A DNA stretch of 64,000 bases from Mesorhizobium australicum (GTDB lineage: Bacteria > Pseudomonadota > Alphaproteobacteria > Rhizobiales > Rhizobiaceae). Position 1 is the first letter of the stretch, and every line of letters begins with the position of its first letter. The stretch covers positions 3,100,001 to 3,164,000 of the forward strand of contig NZ_FXBL01000004.1 of NCBI RefSeq assembly GCF_900177325.1, given 5' to 3'. The notes below the pieces were generated by a model. It searched no databases, had not been told where the DNA came from, and worked only from the letters and a program-made list of their open reading frames with translations. Shown one piece after another: positions 35,677-44,827 of this stretch. A program made the translations under genes and the position numbers.

Positions 35677-36846
35677 GTGGTTACATACAGCTTTGCGCGC
35701 GGCCTTTCGGCGGCCATGGCCGTCGCCATTTCGCTTGGCTTTTCCGCCGGCGCCGCCGTCGCGCAGTTCGAGACGAAAGCCGCGCGCGTCTACATGATCG
35801 ACGCCGAGACGGGCACGACCCTTTATGCCAAAGATCCGGACGCGGTCTTTCCGCCGGCTTCGCTCGCCAAGCTGATGACGATGGAAGTCGTCTTCGACGC
35901 ACTCAAATCCGGCCGCTTCAGCCCCGAGACGACATTCCAGGTCAGCGAACATGCCTGGCGCACCGGCGGCGCGCCCTCGAGGACAGCGACGATGTTCGCG
36001 GCGGTCAAGTCCTTCGTGCCGCTGGGCGACCTGATCCAGGGCGCGACAGTGATTACCGCCAACGATGCCTGCATCGTTATGGCGGAAGGGATTTCCGGTT
36101 CGGAGGCGGGCTTCACCGAACTGATGAACGAGAGGGCGCGGCAGCTCGGGCTGGCGAAGTCCGTCTTCGTCAATCCGACCGGTCTTCCGGCAGACGGCCA
36201 GTCGGTCACCGTGCGCGACCTCGTCACGCTCGCGCGCCATATCTGGCAGGCCTATCCGGAGTTCTATCCGCTGTATGCGCAGCCCGAATACAAGTGGAAC
36301 AAGATCAACCAGCAGAACCGCAACCCGTTGATCAAGCTTGGGATCGGCGCCGACGGGCTCGCCACCGGCTTCGCCGAGGGAGCGGGCTTCGGCATCGTCG
36401 CCTCGGCGGCGGGCGACGGCAAGCGGCTCTTCCTCGCCATGAGCGGCATGTCGAGCGACAAGGAGCGTGTGGACGAGTCGCGCAAGCTGATCGAATGGGG
36501 CATGCGCGCCTTCCGCAGGATCGACATCTTCGCGGCGGACGAGACAGTGGGCGAGGCAAGGACATATGGCGGCGAGAAGGCGCGCGTCAGGCTTTCCGCG
36601 CATGGCCCCGTCTCCATGCTCGTACCGGCCGAGAATCGCGACAAGGTCATCGCGCGCATCGTCTACGAAGGGCCGGTCGAAGCTCCGATCGAAGCAGGCC
36701 AGCCGGTCGGCAAGCTTAAAGTGTGGGTCGGCGACATGCTGACCCAGGAGACGCCGCTCTACGCCGCCGAATCGGTGGGCGTCGGCTCGCTGTGGCAGCG
36801 CACGCTCGACGCGCTCGAGGAGTTGGCGATCGGCTGGCTGCGCTGA
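35677..36846 (+). CDS. D-alanyl-D-alanine carboxypeptidase family protein (PBP5/6-like) with altered SxN and KTG motifs
   Basis: A 389-residue exported penicillin-binding-protein homologue. The signal peptide covers residues 1-29 (AAVA/Q). The nucleophile motif is intact, S62-L-A-K65 (PASLAKLM). The SxN motif reads T127-A-N129 ([12 protein letters not shown]), and the KTG motif reads A229-T-G231 ([13 protein letters not shown]), so the Lys that helps activate the nucleophile in classical PBP5 is missing. A C-terminal beta-rich PBP5_C-like domain and a terminal amphipathic helix ([10 protein letters not shown]) follow. The start is GTG 35677 with GGAGGGA upstream. It may be a low-activity enzyme or a structural or binding paralogue. 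Tmk follows 67 bases later. Confidence 0.88.
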   Translation: MVTYSFARGLSAAMAVAISLGFSAGAAVAQFETKAARVYMIDAETGTTLYAKDPDAVFPPASLAKLMTMEVVFDALKSGRFSPETTFQVSEHAWRTGGAPSRTATMFAAVKSFVPLGDLIQGATVITANDACIVMAEGISGSEAGFTELMNERARQLGLAKSVFVNPTGLPADGQSVTVRDLVTLARHIWQAYPEFYPLYAQPEYKWNKINQQNRNPLIKLGIGADGLATGFAEGAGFGIVASAAGDGKRLFLAMSGMSSDKERVDESRKLIEWGMRAFRRIDIFAADETVGEARTYGGEKARVRLSAHGPVSMLVPAENRDKVIARIVYEGPVEAPIEAGQPVGKLKVWVGDMLTQETPLYAAESVGVGSLWQRTLDALEELAIGWLR

Positions 36847-36913
36847 TGCCGGTGGACCTTTGGGGCCGGGGCGAATAAACGCTTGGGCTGTTATCCGGCA
36901 CGACGGTGGATTC

Positions 36914-37588
36914 TTGGCGCGCGGACTTTTCGTGACATTCGAAGGCGGTGAGGGCGCCGGCAAGTCGACGCAGATCGTGCGGCTGGCCGAGGTGCTGCGC
37001 GCCGAGGGGAGGGACGTTCTGGTGACGCGCGAGCCGGGCGGCTCTCCCGGCGCGGAAGCGGTTCGCCACGTGCTGCTGTCAGGTGCGGCCGAGACCTTCG
37101 GCCCGGCGATGGAGGCGATCCTGTTCGCCGCAGCGCGCTCCGACCATGTCGAGCAGGTGATCCGACCCGCCGTCGAGAAGGGCATGATCGTGCTCTGCGA
37201 CCGCTTTCTCGATTCCTCGCGGGTCTATCAGGGCGTGACGGGCAATCTCGACGCCGGCTTCATGCGCGCGCTGGAAGCGGTCGCGATCAACGGGATGATG
37301 CCCGACCTGACGGTGATCCTCGACCTCGATCCGGCGCTCGGGCTGGCGCGAGCGGCGGCGCGGCGCGGCAACGAGACGGCCGACCGGTTCGAGAAGGAGA
37401 CGCTCGACATCCACGAGCGGCGCAGGCGGGGCTTCCTGGACATCGCCGCGCGCGAACCGGAACGCTGCGTCGTGGTCGACGCATCCGCGCCCGCCGATCG
37501 TGTGGCCGCCGACATTGAACGCGCAGTCCGCGCGCGCCTGATCGGAAAGGAAGCGGCGCAGGCAAGGCTGCAAGGGCAGGGCGCATGA
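36914..37588 (+). CDS. tmk: Thymidylate kinase
   Basis: A 224-residue kinase converting dTMP to dTDP. The P-loop [15 protein letters not shown] lies at the N-terminus, [14 protein letters not shown] is the DR/P-type substrate motif, [14 protein letters not shown] is the DRY-like motif, and the LID region contains [18 protein letters not shown]. The most family-like start is TTG 36914 (giving [12 protein letters not shown]). A further in-frame TTG at 36860 would add 18 unconserved residues. The stop overlaps holB by 4 bases. Confidence 0.94.
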   Translation: MARGLFVTFEGGEGAGKSTQIVRLAEVLRAEGRDVLVTREPGGSPGAEAVRHVLLSGAAETFGPAMEAILFAAARSDHVEQVIRPAVEKGMIVLCDRFLDSSRVYQGVTGNLDAGFMRALEAVAINGMMPDLTVILDLDPALGLARAAARRGNETADRFEKETLDIHERRRRGFLDIAAREPERCVVVDASAPADRVAADIERAVRARLIGKEAAQARLQGQGA

Positions 37589-38637
37589 GCGAGCGCCTCG
37601 CGCCTGAACAGGCCGACAGCCTGCCCGACGTGCCGGAACCGGCGGAGAATCCGTATCTGTTCGGCCATGCCGAGCATGCGGCTCATGTCGCCAGCGCGTA
37701 CCGCACCGGCAAGCTGCATCATGCCCTACTGCTGACCGGACCGAAGGGCATCGGCAAGGCGACCTTTGCCTTCCACATCGCGCATCACCTCCTGTCGCAT
37801 CCGCGCGGCGAGGATGCGCCTGAGACGTTCGGCCGGCCTGATCCGTCAAGCGCGCTCTCGCGGCAAGTGGCGAGCGGCGCGCATCCGGCGGTGCTGCATC
37901 TGACGCGGCCCTATGACGAGCGGGCGAAGAAGTTCAAGAGCGCCATCACCGTCGACGAAGTGCGCCGTGTCGGCCGCTTCCTGTCGCTGCGGGCGCATGA
38001 CGACAGCTACCGTGTCGTGATCGTCGATCCGGCCGACGAGATGAACCGCAACGCGGCGAACGCGCTGCTAAAAAGCCTGGAGGAGCCGCCGGCCCGCGCC
38101 ATCTTCCTGCTGGTCTCGCATTCGCCGGGAGGCCTGCTGCCGACCATTCGCTCTCGCTGCCAGGTGCTGCGGCTCGCGCCGCTGTCCGAGGCGGAGATCG
38201 GCTCGGTGCTCAATTCGTTCGGCACCGGCCTGCCGGACGCACCGGAGGCGCGCCGCGCGCTGCTCGACCGCGCCGGCGGCAGCGCCAGGCAGGCGATCCT
38301 GCTTGCCGAGCACGGCGGCTTCGACATCACCGAGGCGGCCGACCAGTTCGTCGGCAAGGCAAGGCGCGACCCGCTGGACGCCTACAAGCTGGCCGATGTC
38401 GTGACAGGCCGCGACCAGACGGTGACCTTCGAGATCCTCAACGACCATCTGCTCGAGAAGGTCGCGCGCGCGGCGGCCGACGCGGCGGCGCAAGGCGAGG
38501 GGAGGCGGGCCGCCCGCCTCGCCGAACTGTGGGACGAGGCGAACGCGACGATCCGCGAGACCGACACCTATAATCTCGACAAGCGCCAGCACGTCGTCGG
38601 GCTTCTCAACCGCATCGGCGAGGCATTGAGCCGGTAG
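37585..38637 (+). CDS. holB: DNA polymerase III subunit delta'
   Basis: A 350-residue clamp-loader subunit. The AAA fold is visible with [21 protein letters not shown] (a modified P-loop), [25 protein letters not shown] (Walker B/sensor region) and [17 protein letters not shown], which carries the SRC arginine-finger motif. The zinc-binding cysteines of enteric HolB are not obvious. Coupled by 4-base overlap to tmk, a widespread bacterial pairing. It works with the tau and delta subunits to load the beta clamp. Confidence 0.94.
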   Translation: MSERLAPEQADSLPDVPEPAENPYLFGHAEHAAHVASAYRTGKLHHALLLTGPKGIGKATFAFHIAHHLLSHPRGEDAPETFGRPDPSSALSRQVASGAHPAVLHLTRPYDERAKKFKSAITVDEVRRVGRFLSLRAHDDSYRVVIVDPADEMNRNAANALLKSLEEPPARAIFLLVSHSPGGLLPTIRSRCQVLRLAPLSEAEIGSVLNSFGTGLPDAPEARRALLDRAGGSARQAILLAEHGGFDITEAADQFVGKARRDPLDAYKLADVVTGRDQTVTFEILNDHLLEKVARAAADAAAQGEGRRAARLAELWDEANATIRETDTYNLDKRQHVVGLLNRIGEALSR

Positions 38638-38710
38638 GGCCTATCCGGGATAGCAATGCGCTGGCCTATGCGCTATCTGACCGCGCAGTGACCGAAGCCC
38701 AAGCGTCCCC

Positions 38711-40255
38711 ATGCCAAACGAAAAATTCTATCTGACCACCCCGATCTTCTATCCGAACGGCAAGCCGCATATCGGCCACGCCTATACGGTGATCGCAACC
38801 GACGCGCTGGCGCGCTTCCAGCGCCTCGACGGCAAGGACGTGTTCTTCCTGTCGGGCACGGACGAACACGGCTTGAAGATGCAGCAGACGGCCGAAAAGG
38901 AAGGCGTGACGCCGCAGGAACTGGCCGACCGCAATTCGGCGATCTTCCGCACCATGGAAGAGACGCTCGGCGCCTCCAACGACGACTTCATCCGCACCAC
39001 CGAAGAACGCCACAAGCGCGCCTGCCAGGCGATCTGGCAGCGCATGGCCGACAATGGCGACATCTATCTCGACCGCTACAGCGGCTGGTATTCGGTGCGC
39101 CAGGAAGCCTATTTCGACGAAAGCGAAACGACCGTCGGCGAGGACGGCGTGCGCCGCGAGCCGCTGGGCTCGCCGGTGGAATGGAACGAGGAAGAGACCT
39201 ATTTCTTCCGCCTGTCCGCCTACCAGGACAAGTTGCTCGAACTCTACGAGAGCCAGCCCGATTTCGTCGGCCCGTCCGAGCGGCGCAACGAGGTGATGAG
39301 CTTCGTCAAGTCGGGCCTGAAGGACCTGTCGGTGTCGCGCTCGACCTTCAAATGGGGCGTGCCGGTGCCCGGCGACGACAAGCATGTGATGTATGTCTGG
39401 GTCGACGCGCTGACCAACTACATCACCGCGGCGGGCTTTCCCGACGAGAACAACCCGCGCTGGGGCTTCTGGCCGGCCGACGTGCACATCATCGGCAAGG
39501 ACATCGTGCGGTTCCACGCCGTCTACTGGCCGGCCTTCCTGATGTCGGCCGGCGTGCCGCTGCCCAAGCGCGTCTATGCACACGGCTTCCTGTTCAACCG
39601 CGGCGAGAAGATGTCGAAGTCAGTGGGCAACGTGGTCGATCCGTTCTCGCTGGTCGAGCATTACGGGCTCGACCAGGTGCGCTACTTCTTCTTGCGCGAG
39701 GTGCCGTTCGGCCAGGACGGCAGCTACAGCCACGAGGCGATCGTCAACCGCACCAATGCGGACCTGGCGAACGGCATCGGCAACCTTGCCCAGCGCTCGC
39801 TGTCGATGATCGCCAAGAACTGCGGCGGCAAGGTTCCCGCACGCGACCTGACGGACGACGACCGCGCCGTACTTGCCGAGGCCGACAAGGCGCTCGTCCA
39901 GGCGCGCCGCGCCATGGGCGAACAGGCGATCCACCAGGCACTCGCCGGCGTGATCGCGGTGGTGAGCGAGGCGGACCGCTATTTCGACCGCCAGGCGCCG
40001 TGGGCGCTGCGCAAGACCGACCCGGCGCGGATGGAGACCGTGCTGTGGACGACGGCGGAAGCCGTGCGCCGCATCGCGATCATGCTGCAGCCCTTCGTGC
40101 CGGGCTCGGCGGCCAAGCTGCTCGACCTGCTGGCCGTGGCCGAAGATAAGCGCGGCTTCGCCAATGCGGGCGACGTCGACGCGCTCGTTCCGGGCACGCC
40201 GCTGCCGGCGCCGGCGGGCGTGTTTCCGCGTTACGTCGAGGCTGCGGGCAACTGA
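38711..40255 (+). CDS. metG: Methionyl-tRNA synthetase
   Basis: A 514-residue class I synthetase that charges tRNA-Met. The HIGH motif appears as [10 protein letters not shown] near residues 17-26 and the KMSKS motif is exact ([14 protein letters not shown]) near 299. The zinc-knuckle cysteines of the E. coli form are absent and the connecting region reads [18 protein letters not shown], the zinc-free type. There is no C-terminal dimerisation domain; the protein ends about 20 residues after the anticodon-binding helices, as in other Alphaproteobacteria. TatD follows 4 bases later. Confidence 0.97.
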   Translation: MPNEKFYLTTPIFYPNGKPHIGHAYTVIATDALARFQRLDGKDVFFLSGTDEHGLKMQQTAEKEGVTPQELADRNSAIFRTMEETLGASNDDFIRTTEERHKRACQAIWQRMADNGDIYLDRYSGWYSVRQEAYFDESETTVGEDGVRREPLGSPVEWNEEETYFFRLSAYQDKLLELYESQPDFVGPSERRNEVMSFVKSGLKDLSVSRSTFKWGVPVPGDDKHVMYVWVDALTNYITAAGFPDENNPRWGFWPADVHIIGKDIVRFHAVYWPAFLMSAGVPLPKRVYAHGFLFNRGEKMSKSVGNVVDPFSLVEHYGLDQVRYFFLREVPFGQDGSYSHEAIVNRTNADLANGIGNLAQRSLSMIAKNCGGKVPARDLTDDDRAVLAEADKALVQARRAMGEQAIHQALAGVIAVVSEADRYFDRQAPWALRKTDPARMETVLWTTAEAVRRIAIMLQPFVPGSAAKLLDLLAVAEDKRGFANAGDVDALVPGTPLPAPAGVFPRYVEAAGN

Positions 40256-40259
40256 TCGG

Positions 40260-41048
40260 ATGCTGGTCGACAGCCACTGCCACCTCGATTTTCCGGACTT
40301 TGCCTCCGAGCGTGCGGACGTGATCGCCCGCGCCAAGGCCAATGGCGTGGGCGCGATGGTGACGATCTCGACGCGCGTGCGCCGCTTCGACGAGATCCGC
40401 GCCATCGCCGAAGCCTATCCCGAGGTCTGGTGCTCCGTCGGCACGCATCCGCACAATGCAGCCGAAGAGGACGGCATCTCGGCCGACGAACTGGTCGCGT
40501 TGTCGGCGCATCCGCGCTGCGTGGCGATCGGCGAGGCGGGCCTAGATTATTTCTACGACCATGCGCCGCGCGAGGCGCAGGCGAGGGGGTTCCGCACCCA
40601 TATCGAGGCCGCGCGGCGCACCGGCCTGCCGCTTGTCATCCATGCACGCGACGCGGATGCCGACGTCGCCGCGATCCTGGAGGACGAGACAGGGAAGGGC
40701 GCCTTCCCTTTCCTTCTCCACTGCTTCTCCTCCGGCGCGGACCTTGCCCGCGTCGGCCTGCGCCTCGGCGGCTACATTTCCTTCTCCGGCATCCTGACCT
40801 TCCGCCGTTCGGACGAGCTGCGCGCGATCGCCCGCGAGGTGCCGCGCGACCGGCTGCTGGTCGAGACCGACGCGCCCTATCTAGCGCCGATGCCGTATCG
40901 CGGCAAGCGCAACGAGCCGGCTTACGTGCGTCACACGGCCGAGGTGCTGGCCGAGACGATCGGCGTTTCAGTGGACGAGATCGAAGACATCACGACAGAC
41001 AATTTCTACCGGCTCTTCTCCAAAGCCGTCCGGCCGGCGGCGGCTTGA
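40260..41048 (+). CDS. TatD family metal-dependent hydrolase (DNase)
   Basis: A 262-residue TIM-barrel hydrolase. Metal ligands are visible as MLVDSHCHLD (H-x-H at the end of strand 1), GEAGLDYFYD (Glu), VIHARDAD (His), LLHCFSS (His) and VETDAPYLAP (Asp). The family includes 3'-5' DNA/RNA exonucleases and D-aminoacyl-tRNA deacylase-like proteins. ATG 40260 lies 4 bases after the metG stop. The metG-tatD-MBL trio is a known conserved cluster. Confidence 0.94.
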   Translation: MLVDSHCHLDFPDFASERADVIARAKANGVGAMVTISTRVRRFDEIRAIAEAYPEVWCSVGTHPHNAAEEDGISADELVALSAHPRCVAIGEAGLDYFYDHAPREAQARGFRTHIEAARRTGLPLVIHARDADADVAAILEDETGKGAFPFLLHCFSSGADLARVGLRLGGYISFSGILTFRRSDELRAIAREVPRDRLLVETDAPYLAPMPYRGKRNEPAYVRHTAEVLAETIGVSVDEIEDITTDNFYRLFSKAVRPAAA

Positions 41049-41051
41049 GCA

Positions 41052-41864
41052 ATGGCGGACCGGCTGCGCCTCACCATCCTCGGCTGCGGCTCGTCTCCCG
41101 GCGTGCCGCGCATCACAGGCGACTGGGGCCAGTGCGATCCCGACAATCCGAAGAACCGTCGCCGTCGCGCCTCGGCGCTGGTGGAGCGCATTTCGAGCAG
41201 CGGCGTTACGCGCGTCGTCATCGACACGGGACCCGACTTCCGTGACCAGATGCTGACTGCCGGGGTCACACGTCTCGACGCCGCGATCTACACCCATCCG
41301 CATGCCGACCACATTCACGGCATCGACGACCTGCGCGGCTTCGTTATCGAGCAGCGCCGGCTGATGCAGGTCCATGCCGACGCACCCACCTCGGCGCGCC
41401 TGATGGAGGCCTTCGGCTACTGTTTCGTGACGCCGGAAGGCAGCTCCTATCCGCCGATCCTGAAGCATGTGCCGATCGAGCACGGCGTGCCGTTCGAGAT
41501 CGCAGGCGAGGGCGGTCCGATCGTGTTCGAACCCCTGCCCCAGATCCACGGCGACATCATCTCGCTCGGCTTCCGCATCGGCAACCTGGCCTATTGCGCC
41601 GACGTCAGCGGCTTCACCGGCACCACGCCCGACCGGCTGAGAAATCTCGACTGCCTCGTCATCGATGCGCTGCAGTACCGGCCGCATCCGAGCCATCTGT
41701 CGCTCGAGCAGGCATTGCAATGGATCGACCGGCTCGACCCGAAGCGCGCCGTGCTGACCCACATGCACACGCCACTCGACTATGAGACCGTGCGACGCAC
41801 CACGCCGGACCACGTCGAGCCGGCGTTTGATGGAATGACGATAGAGCTCGATTACGGAGCATAG
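41052..41864 (+). CDS. MBL-fold metallo-hydrolase (PhnP-like)
   Basis: A 270-residue metallo-beta-lactamase-fold enzyme. The metal motif is THPHADHIHGIDDLRGF (H-x-H-x-D-H), with further ligands in the QIHGDIISLGF and YCADVSGF segments and LTHMHTPLDY near the C-terminus. The N-terminal ILGCGSSPGVPRITGDWGQCDPDNPKNRRRR is typical of the PhnP/cyclic-phosphodiesterase-like branch. It should hydrolyse a phosphodiester or similar bond. It starts 3 bases after tatD. The following 238 bases (41865-42102) contain no gene or structure that I can identify. Confidence 0.92.
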   Translation: MADRLRLTILGCGSSPGVPRITGDWGQCDPDNPKNRRRRASALVERISSSGVTRVVIDTGPDFRDQMLTAGVTRLDAAIYTHPHADHIHGIDDLRGFVIEQRRLMQVHADAPTSARLMEAFGYCFVTPEGSSYPPILKHVPIEHGVPFEIAGEGGPIVFEPLPQIHGDIISLGFRIGNLAYCADVSGFTGTTPDRLRNLDCLVIDALQYRPHPSHLSLEQALQWIDRLDPKRAVLTHMHTPLDYETVRRTTPDHVEPAFDGMTIELDYGA

Positions 41865-42102
41865 CAGCGCTGCGTCCACGTAAGGCGTCGCTTTTCATAT
41901 GCTGGGTGTTGCCAAGGACGATGTTCACTGCGGGCTGAGCCATTCAGGCGATTGGCCAAAGCCATTGCCCAGGACGCTAAATCACTGAGCGCGCATAGAT
42001 TTCCTGGCGTTCGCGTATACGGATAAGTTCCATAATCTATCTTATGCGACCGTCTGATGTGGCGGTGAGCTGCCGTCGCGAACGTCGCGCGGCTTGGGCC
42101 GC

Positions 42103-42495
42103 CTACTCCTCAAACCTGCCCGTGCCATCGCGGTTGCGCTCGTATCGTCTCGCGAGGGGAAACGGCGGCAGCCAGGATTCGCGGCGGATGGTCCAGAGCT
42201 CGTAGGTCGGCTTCAACTGGTCCGGCGCGTCGAGCGATCCCACGCTCACCTCGATCTCGTCCCCGGTGCGGGCAAAGACGGACGAGCCGCAGCGCGGGCA
42301 GAAATGCCGCCCGGCATAGTCGCGCGTCTCGCCCTCGATCGTCACTGCATCCTGCGGGAAGATCGCGGACGCGTGAAACAGAGACCCGTGATGCTTGCGG
42401 CAGTCGAGGCAGTGGCACAGCCCGACGCGGTACGGGCGTCCCGACGCCACGATCCGGACATCGCCGCACAGGCAACCGCCGGTGAATCGGTCCAT
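42103..42495 (-). CDS. GFA (CENP-V/glutathione-dependent formaldehyde-activating) family protein
   Basis: A 130-residue zinc-binding protein of the Mss4-like GFA family. The zinc cysteines are FTGGCLCGDVRI, LCHCLDCRKHHGSLFHAS and FCPRCGSSVFARTGDE, the order expected for the fold. Some homologues catalyse S-hydroxymethylglutathione formation, but most family members are uncharacterised. The gene is monocistronic. Confidence 0.9.
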   Translation of the reverse strand: MDRFTGGCLCGDVRIVASGRPYRVGLCHCLDCRKHHGSLFHASAIFPQDAVTIEGETRDYAGRHFCPRCGSSVFARTGDEIEVSVGSLDAPDQLKPTYELWTIRRESWLPPFPLARRYERNRDGTGRFEE

Positions 42496-42686
42496 GCTGT
42501 GCCCCCTGTTTCAAGCAAGCGGAATGTAGATTGCATCTCTCGGCCGTCGACGGAAGCTCTCGCACCAGGCGGACGTGTCTGAACAAGCGCAGGTCAGAGC
42601 CTCAAAGCGTGTAGGCGATCTATTTTCATCGCCTTGCGCCCTGCCCTGGACGGCTGCATCAATTTGATATAACTCATTGTTTTTAA

Positions 42687-42708
42687 TTGCAAAAATTACA
42701 TTTTGCAA
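42687..42708. terminator. AT-rich perfect inverted repeat after the CDF gene
   Basis: TTGCAAAA-ATTACA-TTTTGCAA is a perfect 8-bp inverted repeat with a 6-base loop, just downstream of the minus-strand CDF transporter stop and unusually AT-rich for this genome. Reading along the minus strand it is followed by TTAAAAAC rather than a clean T-run. It may be a weak terminator or a protein-binding palindrome. Confidence 0.4.
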
Positions 42709-42718
42709 CTTCGCCTCG

Positions 42719-43456
42719 TCACTCTGCCGGCGCCGGTGCGATATCTGCCCCTGCCCGATATTCCTTCCACGCCTGCCGCAGGATCTGCACCGACGACGTC
42801 AGGAAAAGGCCCGCCATGACCGCCGCGACGATCAGGTCCGGCCAAGCGCTCGCGGTGCCCCAGACGCCGAGCGCCGCAGCCATGACGATCGCATTTCCGA
42901 TGGCGTCGTTGCGCGAGCACAGCCACACCGAACGCACATTCGCATCTCCGTTCCTGTAGGGCATCAGAAGGCCGACGGAAGCTAGGTTGGCGACGAGCGC
43001 CAGGAGACCGATGGCGCCCATCAGCTCGGCGCTGGGCAGTCCGAGGATCAGGGTCTGGTAGACCGTGGAGCCAAAGACCCAAAATGCCATCAGGCTGAGC
43101 GACAGCCCCTTGAACAAAGCCGCCATCGCCCTTGAGCGCATGGAAGTGCCGATCACAGCGAGACTGAGGCCGTAGGTCACCGTGTCGCCGAGAAAATCGA
43201 GCGCGTCGGCTTGCAAAGCCTGCGACCCGGCAAGCTGGCCCGCGACCATTTCGGTCAGGAACATCACGCCGTTGATGCCGATCACAGCCCATAGAACTCG
43301 CCGATAGCGCTGGCTCATGCCGTCGAAGACGGGTACACCGCCCGAACAGCAAGCGTCCTCGGCCTCGCAACGGCCTGCGCCGGGCTTCAACGGAAGCACC
43401 AGTGCCGGGGGTGCGTCGCAGCCGCCCGCTTTGTCGTTGCAACAGTGATCGGCCAT
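42719..43456 (-). CDS. Cation diffusion facilitator (CDF) metal efflux protein, short form
   Basis: A 245-residue inner-membrane transporter with about five to six hydrophobic segments. The N-terminus is cysteine- and histidine-rich (MADHCCNDKAGGCD, CEAEDACCSGG), a likely metal-binding extension. The CDF metal site is visible as QADALDFLGDTVTYG (D-x3-D) and CSRNDAIGNAIVMAA (N/D-x3-N). The usual C-terminal cytoplasmic domain is absent, so it is shorter than the family's roughly 300 residues. ATG 43456 follows AAGGAG. It is divergent from a MerR-type regulator with a MerR-style promoter in between, so it is probably induced by Zn, Cd, Co or a related metal. Confidence 0.9.
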   Translation of the reverse strand: MADHCCNDKAGGCDAPPALVLPLKPGAGRCEAEDACCSGGVPVFDGMSQRYRRVLWAVIGINGVMFLTEMVAGQLAGSQALQADALDFLGDTVTYGLSLAVIGTSMRSRAMAALFKGLSLSLMAFWVFGSTVYQTLILGLPSAELMGAIGLLALVANLASVGLLMPYRNGDANVRSVWLCSRNDAIGNAIVMAAALGVWGTASAWPDLIVAAVMAGLFLTSSVQILRQAWKEYRAGADIAPAPAE

Positions 43457-43479
43457 GCCCTGTCTCCTTTTCTAGAGCC

Positions 43480-43510
43480 ACCGTAGTCTCTATAGTCACT
43501 AGAGGTTCAA
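43480..43510 (-). promoter_or_regulatory. MerR-type promoter/operator of the CDF efflux gene
   Basis: On the minus strand a -35-like TTGAAC (43505-43510) and a -10-like TACGGT (43480-43485) are separated by 19 bases. The spacer contains an imperfect dyad with 5-bp arms, CTCTA...TAGAG (43488-43504). The elongated 19-bp spacer with a centred dyad is the hallmark of MerR-activated promoters, where the metal-bound regulator untwists the spacer. The divergent regulator gene starts 12 bases away. Confidence 0.8.
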
Positions 43511-43521
43511 GAGATTTCGGC

Positions 43522-43920
43522 ATGGATTTTTCGATCGGAGAACTGGCGCGACGCAGCAGGGTCAAGGTGCCGACGATCCGCTATTACGAGCAGATCGGGC
43601 TTCTGCCGGCTCCCCCGCGCACGCAAGGCCAGCAGCGGCGCTACGACAGCGGCCACACATCCAGGCTCAACTTCATCCGCCACGCGCGCGAACTGGGTTT
43701 CGAGATCGACGCGATTCGCGAGCTGCTGGCGATGAGCGCAGAGCCGAGCCAATCCTGCGTCGTGATCGACGATATCGCGCGGCGGCACATCGGCGAGATC
43801 GACCGCCGCATCGCACATCTGACGACGCTACGCGTGGAGCTGCAGCGGACGGTCGACGAATGCGGCCGCGGACAGGTGTGCGACTGCCGGGTAATCGAAG
43901 CCCTGGCCGAGAATCGCTAG
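43522..43920 (+). CDS. MerR family metal-responsive transcriptional regulator
   Basis: A 132-residue regulator. The N-terminal winged helix-turn-helix reads FSIGELARRSRVKVPTIRYYEQIGLLPAPPR, followed by a dimerisation helix. Metal-sensing cysteines lie in SAEPSQSCVVID and in the C-terminal ECGRGQVCDCRVIEAL, a pattern like ZntR/CadR-type sensors of Zn, Cd or Pb. It is divergent from the CDF transporter and should bind the dyad between them, repressing without metal and activating with it. The start ATG 43522 gives the canonical MerR N-terminus. Confidence 0.93.
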   Translation: MDFSIGELARRSRVKVPTIRYYEQIGLLPAPPRTQGQQRRYDSGHTSRLNFIRHARELGFEIDAIRELLAMSAEPSQSCVVIDDIARRHIGEIDRRIAHLTTLRVELQRTVDECGRGQVCDCRVIEALAENR

Positions 43921-44066
43921 GATTCGTTCCGCTCACGCGATGCGCTGCGCCCGCATTTGCACCACAGCATTGGAAACGCTATTTCGGCACGGGCAGATTG
44001 TGCGGAGAAACCAGCTCCTGTTCCGTCCGTCGACCTTCAACAACCACCCTCGCCTGCGATGAATTG

Positions 44067-44813
44067 ATGGACTGGACTACAGCGGTCGTTTTGACGGGTG
44101 CCGCCGCCGCGGGCTTCGCGCAGGGCGTGTCGGGCTTCGCCTTCTCGCTGGTGTCGCTGTCGATCTGGGTCTGGGCGATATCGCCGCAGATCGCGGCACC
44201 CATGGCCGTTTTCGGCTCGTTGGCCGGCCAGTTGGTGACCCTGCCCTGGGTGTGGCGCGGCTTCGATCTCGCGCTCCTCATGCCGCTCGTCATCGGCGGC
44301 CTTATGGGTGTGCCGCTCGGCATCTTCCTGCTGCACTGGCTCGATCCGAACCTGTTCAAGCTGGCGCTGGGCATCTTCCTGCTGATCTACTGCCCGCTCG
44401 CCCTGCTGCTGCCGCACGATTTCAAGCTGCGCGCGGGCGGTCGCCTCGCCGACGGCGCGGCCGGCTTCATCGGCGGCGTCATGGGCGGACTGTCTGGCGC
44501 ATCGGGCCCGATTCCTACGCTCTGGACCACGCTGCGGGGCTTCGCGAAGGAGACGCAGCGCGGCGTGCTGCAGGCGTTCAACATCGCCATGCACGTGGCG
44601 ACGCTGAGCGGATACGCCCTCTCCGGCACGATCAACCAGGAGACGCTCCGGATGTTTGCCCTGATCGCCCCGGCGCTTGCGGTCCCGGCGATCCTTGGCG
44701 TGCAGGTGTTCCGACGCATGCCGACGCCGGCATTCCGCCGCCTGGTCCTTCTGCTTCTGTTCCTTTCCGGTATCGTCCTGTTCTCGGGAAGCGTCGGCGC
44801 CTTTCTGGGATAG
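44067..44813 (+). CDS. TSUP family (TauE/SafE) transporter
   Basis: A 248-residue membrane protein with about seven to eight helices in two repeats. Repeat 1 has AAAAGFAQGVSGFAFSLVSLS and repeat 2 has GAAGFIGGVMGGLSGASGPIPTLWTTLRG, both with the glycine-rich motif of the TauE/SafE sulfite/organosulfonate exporter family. Members export sulfite, sulfoacetate or other small anions, or import them; the substrate is unknown. ATG 44067 gives the expected N-terminus. No sulfur gene lies nearby. Confidence 0.9.
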   Translation: MDWTTAVVLTGAAAAGFAQGVSGFAFSLVSLSIWVWAISPQIAAPMAVFGSLAGQLVTLPWVWRGFDLALLMPLVIGGLMGVPLGIFLLHWLDPNLFKLALGIFLLIYCPLALLLPHDFKLRAGGRLADGAAGFIGGVMGGLSGASGPIPTLWTTLRGFAKETQRGVLQAFNIAMHVATLSGYALSGTINQETLRMFALIAPALAVPAILGVQVFRRMPTPAFRRLVLLLLFLSGIVLFSGSVGAFLG

Positions 44814-44827
44814 CCGTATTCGAATCC

